From: Lophius americanus
Taxonomy: Eukaryota; Chordata; Actinopteri; Lophiiformes; Lophiidae
Assembly (NCBI GenBank): GCA_037951165.1
Contig: JBBDHG010000026.1
Location: 3,737,501 to 3,801,500 of the forward strand
Length of the DNA: 64,000 nucleotides
Direction: 5' to 3'
The notes under the pieces are model-generated. The model was not told the origin of the DNA, made no database searches, and was given only the letters and a program-made list of their open reading frames with translations. Every line of letters begins with the position of its first letter. Positions within the stretch are counted from its first letter, which is position 1. Below are positions 1 to 12,712 of the stretch, in pieces. Made by a program: the position numbers and the translations under genes.

Positions 1-806
1 TTGAGTCAAGAATCTATTCTTTTACTTTTACCAGTCTTTTGTTTTTCTACTTATAACAACTTTCCCGTGAATTTGCCACTTGTGAGAAAAGACTTAAACC
101 AGAGCGACTTAAGCTTTAATGATCGCCCGTGATTGAGAGAAAATGCCGACTAAACTTTGCACCTGTGCAAAGCTGACTATTATCATAACAGTTTTGATGG
201 CTACAGAGGGAATGTGGAGGGTGGGAGTGGGGCATCCAGATCCCCGTGGGAGGTAGCATTAAGGTCTTAATTAGGACGCAGGGGGAAAGATTCAAAGTAC
301 TCCAGGATGACGAGGGACGCAGCGATGGGAAACCGGAGCTGATCGTCTTTCCTAGTTCAAGGCTAATTGCTGAAAGGGATCTGACATGGATGTGCAGGGA
401 AACACAGACGGCATGAAATAAGACGACGTGAGGTCATCTCTAAAAGCTGTCGGACTAATTCTGTATGTCTTTGCTGGCTTGTAGGTCCGCGTAATTAAGA
501 CACCACGGGAGCCGTTAGGCCACACATTTCAAAAACATCACAACAAATATAACAGCTCACTTTAACCTGAACTAAACGTCTCAAACTCAACATGGGAAGC
601 ATGTGTGTGTTCTTACAGCGAGAGCGCTTTTACTCTCAAGTTGTATTGTAGGAAGCTCACCTTTGACTGAGATCACATTCATGCTTCTTAACACGAGTGA
701 CCAAATTGTCACTCATCAAAAGCGGCCACAGTGGACTGTTTACTTCCAGGAATCTATTTGTCCGCGAGATGTCAGATAAAGTGGCAGCTGTGGCAGATAT
801 GATTAC
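1..806. other. Unassigned noncoding sequence, left edge
   Basis: No frame here looks like an exon and I recognise no repeat family or simple repeat. The short open frames have no recognisable composition or motif. It may be unique intergenic or intronic DNA. Confidence 0.5.
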
Positions 807-2027
807 TACACTGTAAAAAAACGGCAGTGAAATCCACAGTAATTTACTTTGCACCTTAACTTAATGCATACTATTTCACAGTATTCAGTCAAACATTACA
901 GTCATTAAAGACCTCCTAAGAAAATCACAGTAATAACGGTTAAAGATTACAGTACACTAGCATGCGCTGTAGATATTAGCACTAAGTGCTCAGATACTGT
1001 AGAAAATCCCAATGACAAATAATCTATTGTAGAAAAAGGGAATCATTTAAGTCAAAAATCATGTTCTGTACACTGTAAAAATCTTTGCCAAAGTCATATT
1101 AAAATTAACTTTTGTAAGAGATATGGCAAAAGACCATGTAATTAAAATAGACTGCAGTAAACACAATTAACTTCCCCAAACAAAGAAACTGTGCATAACT
1201 TGCCATAATACCTATATAGATTCACAATTTACTGGACAAATATTAACTTAAGGTAGGATATCATCAAGTAATCAAGTAATTATCCCAAAAGTATTCTGTG
1301 TAAACTACAGATTTTTCTGCAAACAATTAGCTGCATGTTGTTCTAATCAAATGACCTGTATGCAACGAAAGCCTAGAAATAACATGAAAGATGCATTTCT
1401 TTAAGAAAATAAAGTGTTCTTTATCCCTAAAATACTTTAAATCAAATGACTGTAAATAGATTTCAGCACATCTGTCTTTTAGAGTGATTTATCGTTAACA
1501 AACAACCGTTCTTAGCTATTTAATACTTGGTTTAATTTAATTTACGGTTTCCAAATAAATAATGTCTTGTAATTTCCCTCCATGCTTTTTTACAGTGAAA
1601 TTCCAGACACCACAGTTATCAGTACTTCACTTTAAAGCCCAATTATTTGTTACGGTGTTGAACATTACGAAACTGTTTGAGTAAGTCTAGGCATTCCGTA
1701 GAATTAACTGTAACTGGCTATATTCTGAATTCTAAACATTTATTGTAAAAATCACAGTGAAGTGAAAATAGTCAATAAACAGTCATTTACTGTCATTTTA
1801 CATTTGTTTATTTACAATGTAGAACATTACAGTAAATAAACACACCGCAAATTTTGTAGTAATTAAGAATATATTATATCGAATTAACTATCATATTTGT
1901 GAACTATCATAATATTAGAAACTAGGCATAACCGTTAATATCCCGTAGTATTACATTTTATTATTATATGTGCAATGGCTGCCAGTATGTTGCCATGATT
2001 TTCATAGAACGTTTTTTTTACAGTGTA
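807..2027. mobile_element. Non-autonomous CACTA-like (EnSpm-type) DNA transposon, about 1.2 kb
   Basis: The left end reads CACTGTAAAAAAACG from 809 and the right end is its inverted complement, CGTTTTTTTTACAGTG, finishing at 2025. Both ends are flanked by a TA dinucleotide (807-808 and 2026-2027), consistent with a 2 bp target duplication. The AT-rich interior carries many dispersed ACTGTA or TACAGT motifs in both orientations, for example near 835, 950, 1070, 1590 and 1825. Such subterminal motifs are transposase-binding sites in the CACTA superfamily. No transposase frame is present, so it would depend on a helper. Family assignment rests on the CACTG terminus and could be wrong. Confidence 0.65.
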
Positions 2028-2030
2028 AAC

Positions 2031-5000
2031 CGGACAGAACCTGGAGGCTGGCTTGAAGTTTTCCACTATTTGTCACTGAATTTATGGTCTACTTTAGATT
2101 AGCCTAAATAATTTACACAAAGTGATTTGTTGAAGACCCAGCTTCTCTGATAAGAACTTTTCTTCGGTTCAGAATATTGGCATAAATCGTTCCCATGACG
2201 AGAAACCGGAGACCTGTATTCAGCTCGGCTCTGAGCTGACGAGCAGAGGTTCAAGGTCTCCTACAAGAGGAGACTGCAGTGTCACTTATAGCTGCTCCGC
2301 CCTCGCAACGCGTCTGCTTTCTCTTAGAAAGTCGTCAAGGAACGGAATAAAGCTCCTCGTCAATCTGAAAGTCTGCACTGATCTCCAAATCATCTCCCCA
2401 GCGGTTGGAGTGGAAAATCAAACTCTTTTACATTTTGACAGCTTTTATCCTGATATAACTTTGTATGTTCTTCTAGAGTCTATATTTACTAGTGTAGTGA
2501 GTCTATATATGTGTATTCTTCTCTCCAGAGACAATAAGTGGCAGCTGAGTCAGCAGCAAAGTATTTCTTCCTTGAGACTAATTCCTCATGATGGTCCCTG
2601 ATTTAAGCATATATTGTCATTTAAATGATTTTCCCCCTTACATCTGGATATTATTAGTATAACGCTTCATTAAAAATGTAGAATAAAACCGATTGAAGTG
2701 TCTTCCGGAGTGGTTGAGTCCTCTTCACTGATTAAAAAGGGGTTCAAAAGTATCAAAAATGTTTTCTGATCGGTAACATCCTGCATCGCATCAACTTAAT
2801 ACATAAAGGTCAAATTTTACAAAATGCCCCAAAGAATTACGTTCATTTCATTCATTCAAGATCTCTACAGAAATTAAATCGATTTGTGATGGTACGAGAA
2901 GGACAGGGTCCGCCCATTCTGTTATAAGATGAAAAGGTCCTCTTTGGTCACATGATCATGTCATATAATATAGTCTAGACGTTCCGGCAGTTACGGAACC
3001 ATATCGAAACCGTTTCCAATTTTGGATCAGTTTTCTTATCTTTGAGCCTTAATGATCAACATACTTGTACTCCTTCATATTTTTATTTAATTCATTGTAT
3101 TTGTTGTTCAATGTCTCTCATAAGAAGTGACTGGATGGATGAATAGAGCAAAGAATGACCCTTTAATAGAAAATCTCTCTTTTTCGTTTTCATATTGTTT
3201 TTCAACAACAACATTCTTTTGTATTCGGGAACATTTAAAGGATTTTCTATTTCTATGTCTACAGGTGAACATCTAATGAGGTCAATGTCTGGCGGTCTCT
3301 CCCGGGGAATCATAAACTCTTATCATCTAAGAGGAGTAAGTGAATTAGTTTAGAAAAACTGAATTCTGTCCAATATCGCAATGTCACAAGTTTATCATTA
3401 GCCTTTCATCTCGCTGCAGCCCTTTGAAATATGACTCTCTCCATTCATCTAGTTATTACGTACTGCCGGCACACCCACCTTTCACTTCCTCCAGATCCAT
3501 CAACATCATCATTCATCAGTCTCCGCAGAGTCATCAACCACCACCACCGTTCTATACGTTTCACGTTTGTCCATGATAATAATGAGGTTTTAACGTGATA
3601 AAGATTTTTTTTTCTTTTGGCATGACAGCAAACCTTCCATTTGAAATAAACATACTGAATATAAAATCTTTTCTATTGGACTTATATATTTCTTGATTTA
3701 GAAAATTATCCAAGGACGTATACGGGACCCCCAACGCAAAGTACCTCTAGGAATTTCTATCGATTTGAGGAAACGGCCATAGTCATTGTTTTGACGCAGT
3801 TGTTTTCGTTCAGCGCACATTCAAAATTAGAAGTCTGCGTCAAGAGGAAACTTTGTTACGCTGCTTTTGAGAGATCTCTATATGAAAGTAGTTAATAGGA
3901 CTGTTTGCTCTGTCTGACAAAAACTACGTCAGCCAAGAATTTGCCAAGAAAAGCCGTGAAACCAGAGGAAAGAGAGATTTTCTGCTTTTAGACGCCTGCA
4001 TTCGCTGATACACGCCACATGGGAAACCTAAGCTTTTGAAACGTTTTCTAAATTGCAGGTTGATTCATATAAAGGCCACGACACAGAATTTTCTATGAAA
4101 TAAAATAACTACCCCTAATTGGCCTATCAAACATATTGACATCATTTTCAAACGGTTCTTCCAGATACAGCCCCTTTGGGTCAGATTTCTGTGGAGTAAA
4201 TCACACTGCTGTTCTTAAGATCATCAGAAATGATTCCCGTGACAGTGTCCAATCTTCGTAGAGTAGTATTAAGGCTGCTGTAATAAAAAATGCAGGTGCT
4301 TTCCTTCCATTTTAAAAGACTTCGGCAGACTTCTGTTCAATTACTGCTTAAACGTCGGTACATCATGTATTTATTTCTTCGACTGATCTGCCTGAAGACA
4401 TTGCTGTTGGAATGATTCGCCAATCTCCTCCAAATGTTCTCCAGCTTCTACATCTCTGTGGTGAAAAAAAAAAAAAAAATCCCCAGCTTTTAAGCAGCTG
4501 AAACTGCACAGGCGGGATAAAAAACTCTATACCATTTCCACGTGTAATAAGAAGACAGGAGTCCACCGGGATAGACTAAATTCAAACTGAGGCTGTGCCT
4601 GATGGACCACAGGATATGCCTGCAAAATTTAGACATATCAAAATGGCAAAAAAGTCTGTTAGTGCCCATTCATATAAACTGAATGGCTTGTAATGTTCTC
4701 GGGTCCTCGGAGGATACTTGGGGAGTTGAGGAAAGACTGCAGGAAGAGCAGAATGGTTTTGACATAACTTTATTTTAGTGCGCTGCAGGTTTTCTCTCCT
4801 CCCTGCAGTTTAATGTTGTATTCCACTGGGTCCCGGAAGGAAGCAGCTCAGTAAATCCCTACTGCTCGACTTAAAAAGGAAACGGTATCTGAAGACAGGT
4901 GAAAAACTGGAAGATAAATACATCCAGGCCCCTTGCCCGGACTCTTTTCTCTCTAGAGGGTCATCTCCCAGCCGCTCCATGTAATGGTGCAGGGTTTGGG

Positions 5001-5974
5001 TTTAAATTTAGCCAGAGAGGAAGTCACAATGATGAAATAATACTCACTCACTTTTGAAAACATATTCCGTTCTTAATAAAAACTTTGCATTACAACATGT
5101 TATAGTTAACAGTTCTTTAGATGAGCCTGTCATGTGAGGGAGGGGGGGGCGTATGTGGGGGTTTCATTACAATTTGCTGCTTTTAATTTGAGAGAGAGTA
5201 ACTGGGACTGTTTGAAACCACACAGGAGATACTCTTGGGGGGAAGTCTTCACTTAGCCGGATGTAATGAACTGAGCCGATGTGCACCCCTGTAAGGTTAA
5301 ACATTTTACCTTTTTATTTGAAGGAAGGAGGTTGGGGTTGAAAGGTAAACAACCAGAGGTTCTGCAGCCGCCTCAGCTGCTCCCAGTGCGCTTCAAAGGG
5401 GTTTCCATATGTTTTGGACATCTGAACCAAACTCCGGTATCGCCATTTAAAGACTGTCCGTTTTTTTTTTTCTCCCCTACATTTGAATGCACTCTCAACT
5501 CTGAATTGACGAGCTGGAGAGAAGCACGCATTTGGATTAATAAATGCTTGTATCCCCACTGACAAGCGTGCATTCGGAAATTGTATGTTTTTATCTGCGT
5601 CAAGGGCTTTTTCTCTCTCCACAGCGTTGTGTTATTGTGTTTCTAAGATAGACATGTTGCAGGTTAGTAATCACCAGGGTGTGTCCGTAAAAACATCCAC
5701 CATCTGCCGCGCTCCAAGTTCTTGTCATGCTGAGACGAACACGAGTGCAGTAGTGTGTAGATTGTATCCAAAACATCAGTGAGTGGTTTATGGAGATACG
5801 TACTTAGAATCCGGCGACAGCGTAATAAATAAGTAGAAGTTGGAAAACACAGACGAGCTCTAGTGATCTCATTTACACTTGACCTCTGACCTGTATCCAG
5901 TCTCAGCTGTTGTCCATATAAGGCTCATTTTGATTTTATGCAACAATGCTGTTTACTCTTGCTGCATTGACTCA
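2031..5974. other. Long unassigned noncoding stretch
   Basis: No convincing exon or recognised transposon. It holds a poly-A tract of about 16 at 4464-4479 and an 11-base T run at 5461-5471. The open frames of 93-102 codons between 5281 and 5622 lie antisense to each other across the T run and show no protein-like features. Confidence 0.5.
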
Positions 5975-7409
5975 CTGTTGTGAAGTGCTGGATGAATTAT
6001 TCTGAACCTTTCTTTCAGTAAAAGTACTAAACGCAAACTGTGAAAATACTCCTACATCAAACACCTTACTGAAATAAAAGTATGATCAGCAAAAGGATCT
6101 AAGATTAAAGTTCACACTAAGCAGAATAATGTTTCCTCTCAGCGTTTTACTATAATATTGGATTAGTGTTAAAGTCAAAGGATGGGGTAATCTGATTACT
6201 TTACGATGTTGCAATTGTTTGTTTACAGCATCTCTGTCCTCTCAGAACCATGCATCACTGAAAAGTCAGCCGTTCAGCCTGTATTCAGCGCTGGCTGCTC
6301 TTTTACGGATAATACAATGCAGTTTTTAAATGTTATTATTTTTCTTTAAGGATGTACACTCTCATATAAAGAACAAGGATGTTGCTTAAATCACATGAAT
6401 TTTCTCTGTTGCAAGAACTTATATTTAATTATTGATGATTATAACAAGCTGGATGCATTGCATTAACCTTACAGTAAAAGGTTTTAGGATAACGTATTAT
6501 TGTTTAATAAGTTCATCATAACTTTACGGTGAAGCACTTAAATAAAACATTTTGAAGACGATTGATGTTTTTATAGCATTTCTTAATAATTACAATTTTT
6601 TTCCCATTAACTTAACCTTCTTTTGTTGACTGGCTGACATAAGAAAATTGAGTTAATGTGATGCGTTATTTCTCAGAGCGATATGGAACATCTTCTCAAC
6701 CTCAAAAAGAACTTATTAATAATGAATACTTGTAAGAAAATGTCACCAAACCTGCTTAATTGAGTGCTAATACATGCAGTTATGCTAAATCTAAAAAACA
6801 AAGCTTTGCATCATTTACTAATGACAATTATCTTATTTCAAAACTCTTTTCTATTATGTTAATGCAATGAAACCCACTTGTTTTAATAGCACAACGGGCA
6901 AATATCTAGTTTCTCCTACATAAAAAAGTAATTTAATGTAAACAACCATCGTTGTTTCATTTACTGAACACAAATTATTTTGCATATACTAAACACATTT
7001 ATGTGTAATTTTTTTTTCAAAATGTTTTCCTTTATAACACACAATAATGGAATCTTTTTACCATTACATTATTGTGTGTTAAACAGCCTTGTTTTAATTA
7101 TCAAAGATGCAACTATTTACTTATTTCAACATGAAAAAAGTTTGTTTTTCTAAGCTCAAAAGAATATTTCACTTTATCATAAAGTTTTAACGTCAACACC
7201 TTTATGTATATGTGATGTGCATGAAAAAGGATAATCTAAAGAAGTAACTAGTAACTGTAGCGGTATTGTCGTAGAAAATTCAAAAATGTTCTCTGAGTTG
7301 TAAAAGTATACAGAAGCAGAAAATGGAAATTCTCACGTAAAGTACAAGAACCTTAAATTTGTGCCTTAACTTGAGTAAATATACTTAGTTACTATATCCA
7401 TCAGTGCTG
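5975..7409. mobile_element. Probable hAT-like non-autonomous element, AT-rich
   Basis: The right end (about 7225-7409) strongly resembles the terminus of a very common teleost hAT-type element: it reads like GTAAAGTACAAG, then GAGTAAATATACTTAGTTAC, then CCATCAGTGCTG. The AGTAAAAGTAC and AGCAGAATAATG motifs around 6018-6130 look like the opposite half of the same family. The interior is AT-rich, has no transposase frame and contains a 15 bp perfect inverted repeat. The right end is the secure part. Treating the whole span as one element is inference. Confidence 0.5.
7035..7081. repeat. Perfect 15 bp inverted repeat (hairpin)
   Basis: The left arm TAACACACAATAATG (7035-7049) is exactly complementary to the right arm CATTATTGTGTGTTA (7067-7081), with a 17-base spacer. 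It lies inside the AT-rich hAT-like region and may be a remnant of a small MITE. Confidence 0.8.
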
Positions 7410-10159
7410 TTGGGCTAATAAGATTAATAAGAACCCTTGAGTTCTGAGAGATGGACCTGTGTTTAGACACATTGATAACATAGTTTCATTGTCATCTTGA
7501 ATTGGAGCTGAGCTCATTATTCTTTACTTAGCAGTAATCAACGAGGCTCCCCGCTCCACCAAACGCACGACACAATATTTACATATCTGCTTTAATCATT
7601 GCGGTTCATTTATTTTTACCCTATTATAATAAACAGGCGGGAGTATTACCAGCTGGCTAATAGAACGGGGGAATTACAGTATAAACTTAGAATCCGTGAA
7701 TTGCTTTGGTATGAGGAATTTCTACCCAAATGCAGCCTTGGATTTAGAAATCATACGTCTTCACGAGGATGCCGTGTATGAATAATGTTGCAGGGGTCAA
7801 AAGATCATGTGTCGGTGGTCTCAGAGAACAGGAGGGATCCAGAAATTTTACAAACTCTCAACATTATGACCATATATTTTACATCCGCGAGGACAAAAGG
7901 AGGCCATAATCTACGAGCAAGATGTAAAAGCCGCGGCAGAGGAGCATAAAAAAGCACCATGAAACCGAAGTGTTTCAATGTCCAAGCATGCTACGACTGC
8001 ACACCATCTGTTTTTCCCTCATTACGTCGTGAAGCCAACGGAGAGGTCCACGGTGATGCGTGACCTCAATAAATATTGCAAACCCGCAGAGACATCCCCC
8101 AATTTGTCCACTGGTGATTCATCTGGGAACTAATAGTGGAAGACAATAACTAGTTAGAGGGGCCATCTGAAAGACATCAGTAAACATGTGAATAAATCAC
8201 ACTGACCCAGAGAGATGATGGTCGGAAAACTACGTCCACAAAATGGTCCTGTGGTTGGATGAGCGCAGTCCTGGCAGGAGGATGATGTTAAAGTTATTCC
8301 CAGAACCTCCATGTTCTGGTCAGTATGAATTATGAGAGCGTGTCCTTTCAGTGACCCCGCCACTAATTATACATCGGTTCAGACTAGCGAACCGTTAGCT
8401 TACGCTAAAGTATGTAAAGGAGGTGTGACGTCTGTTTCCTGCTGTTTGAAGCTCAATCAGCTCCGCGGCTCCACCTGAATTCACCTGTCGCACACCTAGA
8501 TTCCTTTGCTACTTTAGGACTCAGTGTGTTCAGGCAATGGTACGAAATGTTCCTTTATTGTGATAGACATATGCGGTGTGGATCCAACAATGTTACATCT
8601 CATTGTTTGTCTTCAAAAGATTTAATGATTTATAAAAGTCAGAGGAAATGGAAATACATGTTGAAGACCGTGTCTGAATCAAATGGAATATCACATTTGG
8701 CATCACTTACCACAGCTGTCATAACTTTTCCACCCACGGCAGCTTCTTCTGCCAAATGTCAGCAGAGAGGACCAAAAGTTGGCTTTGCCGCTGTTTAGGA
8801 ATAATGGCAAGTAAAAAAAATTGAAAGATGGATGATCCGTGCATTAAGTAGCTGGCTTGCTAATAAACACAAACTCAGTGAGTGAGCTCTTTCCTCTCAA
8901 CGGTTCCAGCCAACTTTAACACAGGAACATGTCAGAGGGTCTTAAATGTGTGCCAAAGAGCCCGACGTCAAACATACTGCAGAAAAGACCGAGGCTAAAG
9001 CTAATTCTTCATATTCCAGGGCAAAACGCCATGATGCTGAGCAGATGATTATTTATGTAGAGTCAGCAGCTGGTAGCACCCAGGGGGATTTAAGGAGTAA
9101 TTAGATGACAAGGATTTTTCATTCTGTTGCTCCAATATAAAAATGTTTGATTAGAAAGAGAGCGTGGTTGGCAAATGCTGATGCCTGTTGATTGACTGAT
9201 CACAATGTCTACCTGCTTAACTCCTGCAGGACGCTGAGAGTAACAGGACACAAGAATTTATGAGCACTAAAAAGAAGGAGAAGGAGATTGCAGCATCACT
9301 GGCCATAGCAACTTATTTGCTTTCAGTGTCCAAAGACTCCACATCTCACTTAAAGAAGCAATTTGAAGTTTTTTGTTCAAAGTTTTTAAAAGTTACTGGT
9401 TAGCAGCTGAATTGCCGGCATGGCTTTACATCAATTTATATTTACTGGAATTATTTTAAAACCACCTGTCTAATGTTGTGTGCTTTCGTGCGTCTTTCCT
9501 CCAAAATAGCTGACGATGCCCTTTGTGCTCTGACACCTTTCTATGAGAAGCAACATTCACTTTTTTTTCAGAAATTTACGTAGCAAAACCTTCTCTGTGG
9601 GATCGGACATCAGTTAAGCAAGGCTTACGATTTAAGCCCTATTTGAGCCCGATAATGAGTCTCAGGACTGTCTGGCCGAATGTCCGTTTCTGTCCGGTGT
9701 CGTTTGTAGGGAAGTATTCGGGGTCAGCAACTTCCGGCCGATCGGATGGTTTTCTGACTTTTCAGAAATTTTGATCAGCTGACTCAAGCATTTGCATAGT
9801 TGAAGCACCGTCTCGACTCGATCGGCTGACATGAGTGCCTTTCTTTCTAACGAGTGACACCTTCGTTTCTCCTTTGTTAGCATGTTGCTAGCAAAAAAAA
9901 AATCTTTCTGTCTGGGAGCTTTCAAACTTAACTTCATTGACAATTGTCAATAGGCAGTGGGCTGCAGGAGTCGTACAGTGTGAGCACTCATGTCGTGCTC
10001 GACAATGGAACTGTACAGTCTGAGCGGGACAATCGGGATCTTCTGCAAACATTTGAATTTTGCAGTGTGAGTTGGAATCAAACATCGCAGACTCTAAACT
10101 CATACAGTGTAACCCGAGCTTCAGCTTTTACTCTCCACATGCTTTGAGGAGATTTGGGT
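7410..10159. other. Unassigned noncoding stretch
   Basis: No gene-like frame. At 9600-10150 the composition shifts: CG dinucleotides are more frequent and motifs such as TACAGTGTGAG and TACAGTCTGAG recur at 9973-10020. That suggests an unrecognised DNA transposon next to the Tc1-like fragment that follows. The segment at 9060-9120, with a GGAGTAATTAGATGACAAGG core, has the mixed texture seen in some conserved noncoding elements, but one sequence cannot establish this. Confidence 0.4.
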
Positions 10160-10350
10160 GCTCGTGTCTCTGTCCTTGGCTCACCAGTAGTCCTACCCTG
10201 GTCCACTTTGATAGCTACTAACTACTGCGGACTGGCAAAACCAAACATGACCTGCAGTTCTGGAGACGATCTGACCCAATCGTCTAGTCATAACTATCTG
10301 GCCTTTGTCAAGGTCGCTCTGATGAATGCAGATTTTTCCTGCTTTCCTGG
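10160..10350 (-). mobile_element. Tc1-like transposon fragment, copy A (antisense transposase N-terminal region)
   Basis: Read on the minus strand, this matches the part of a common fish Tc1-like element encoding the N-terminal DNA-binding domain of transposase. Shared landmarks with the other copies are TCTGACCCAATCGTCTAG (10269), GGCCTTTGTCAAGGTCGCTC (10300) and GGTCCACTTTGATAG (10200). Both terminal inverted repeats are missing, so it is a truncated relic. Frame disruptions make it non-coding. Confidence 0.7.
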
Positions 10351-12099
10351 TGTTTTGATTGTCAGTTAATCGGTTGATGCAATAGAATAATACAAGAGAG
10401 AGATCTACTATTAGTGCTAGTTTGCCTTTGGGACCGGACCACTGCATTCAACAACACTCCATCCCTGGACTAAGTCTACAGCCACTTACAGCCATACACT
10501 TCTATTTGTATTGTATTTTCATTTAGGATAACAATGAAAATAAGGCAGCTAGAGAGGGATGTGGTACATTATTTTCTTGTGAGGTTTATGATGAAATATT
10601 AACTCTTGAAATACCTGATTTGCTTGGTTGCGGTTAATATGCTACCAAGCAACTTACAGAAATTTACATCATAACCAATAAACCAATGTTAGTTTTTATG
10701 GTGACATCTTAAATTTGAGAGGAAGTATTTGACTCCAGAAATGTGTCAGGGATATTAATTAGATGATTAATGTCACTGAGGTCTAAGTCTGAGTCATTTC
10801 ATCCCACAGCTAGTCCTTCAGCAGCAGACACATTAACACTTAGCTGTAAACACCCTCATACATGAAAAACGTCACGCCCGTACATAAACATTCATCTCAT
10901 CCATATGCAGTGACAATTTTATTTTTATTGTACTCATAACAAGCTTGCAACTGTATTTAAGCACTTAGTATGTTCAGGAGGCATTTAAAAAAGGCTTAAA
11001 TTATGCTCAGATGGTATCGAGAGGAATGGACTGCCAGCAATGATGTGAGCGTATTTTTTCAAGCTCTTTTCAAGAGAGGGAATTTTCCTCCCCACCGCTC
11101 TGCCAGGAGCAGGAGGGGAAAATCAACTCCGTTCAACTATTTGTCAACTCCCTTTAGAAACATTTAATAGTAATAAAATTTATGGCTCTAGTTTCCAAAG
11201 GAAACTGCCAGTGAAGTTCATCTATGAAAGTGGTTGTAAATGCTACCATTGTTTTCGGATATTGATTTATGAATTGAACTTTTGCTGACGTTTTTTGGAA
11301 TGTAAATATTGAAGTCTGTATTTAGACCCTGAACATAAAGCAGGCATGCATTTCATCCATCTTTGTATCTATCTGCTGGTTGATTCAGTCAATTCCATGC
11401 AGTCCACAAGGAATAGAGGTCGGGAAGATGGACTCCCTCGTCTGCAGGATGAGCAATGACAGTACCAGACGACTCTCGAAAAAATCCACTGATGCAGCGC
11501 TTCAAAAATGGAGTTGCCATATTGCAGCGGTGCTTAAATGTTCGCACAACTCATATGTCATGTCTGTCAGCTACATTGAATTGTCATTACATTAACCCTT
11601 TAATGTCTTGCTCAACTGTTTGGTTGAGTACATTTTGAGTCGCTATTAAAATCTGTTTATAATATGACCCAGTGGCAGCATGTATATGCTAAAGAGTAAG
11701 TGGCCACAGATGGAGCCCTGAGGAAGACCAAAGATCAAAGGGGCCACCGAGGAGGAGGAGGTATTAACCATAGCTATTGAGAAAGTCCTATTTGATAAGT
11801 AGATTTTTTTTTAGCAGAATGAAGCATGTTAGGACTTGCCGAACAGAATTATGTGACAAATATCTAATAAGGGTCAAATAGTTTTTCTAAAAGCATGTTT
11901 TGCCAAAAGGTTGAGCTACTCCATTTAAAATTGACCCACCCAATTTTCCACAAAGTACAACATTTTCTCATGAATTCATTTTGTCAGCCTTTCTTTTTTA
12001 CTGAAACAGTGGTTGATCCACGCCTGACCCAAGAATTGGTCAATTCATGGTAAATTTAGAGTGTCAAAGATACTGAATTAATAAATGCCTCCAAAAAAA
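10351..12099. other. Unassigned noncoding stretch
   Basis: No exon recognised. A perfect 10 bp stem with a 9-base loop lies at 10514-10542 (TATTTTCATT paired with AATGAAAATA). The segment around 11690-11770 resembles part of an abundant fish repeat from memory, but too weakly to call. Confidence 0.4.
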
Positions 12100-12712
12100 G
12101 TAATATCCATCCATTTTCTTCCGCTTATCCGGGGCCGGGTCGTGGTGGCAGAAGGCTCAGAAGAGAATTCAAGATATCCCAGTCCATAGCAACACTTTCT
12201 AGCTAATCCCTGGGAGTCCCGGGACGTTTCCAGTCCAGATGGAAAATACAGTCCCTCCAGCGAGTTCTGGGTTTACCTCGGCGTAGACCATGCAAACCCA
12301 GTTTGACATGTATGACAAACCTCCAAAGCGAGGCATCCTGGATGCATCCTAGTCAGATGCCCGAACCACCTCAACTGGCTCCTTTTGAGGCGACGGAGCA
12401 GCAACCCTACTCCGGTCCTTCCGGATGTCTGAGCTCCGTACCCTATCTCTGAGGCTGAGCCCAGCCCCCTTACGAGGGAAGCCCATTTCACCGGTTTGTA
12501 TCCTTGTCCTCATTCAGTCTGTCACTACCAAGCGCTCATGACCACAACTGAGGGTTGGAAAGTAGATGAAGCCGTAAATTGAGGGCTTTGCCTTACGACT
12601 AGGCTCTCTCTACACGACAACAATACGCTTGCAGTACTGATGATGTGCTGATGCTGCACCGAACGGCCTGTCCTTCTCCCCGGTCATTTTCCCATCACTT
12701 GAGAAAAAACAA
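12100..12712 (-). mobile_element. 5'-truncated LINE, C-terminal part of the reverse-transcriptase ORF and 3' end
   Basis: Translated on the minus strand, 12273-12491 gives a run ending in RSQLRWFGHLTRM. This is the conserved C-terminal motif of a very abundant fish non-LTR retrotransposon protein that acts by target-primed reverse transcription. The amino side (SLVRGLGSASEIGYGAQTSG) is a decayed version of the region seen intact-frame at 58623-58805. The plus-strand left edge (12102-12135, a CCATCCATTTTCTTCCGC-type sequence) is the reversed 3' end with its short ATGG-type tail. Frames break outside this stretch and the 5' part is absent. The clade (RTE, L2 or other) is not resolved from this piece. 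Confidence 0.8.

Noticed and set aside
10514..10542. 10 bp perfect stem with 9-base loop
   Set aside because: Short and AT-rich; such stems are expected by chance in a window of this size.
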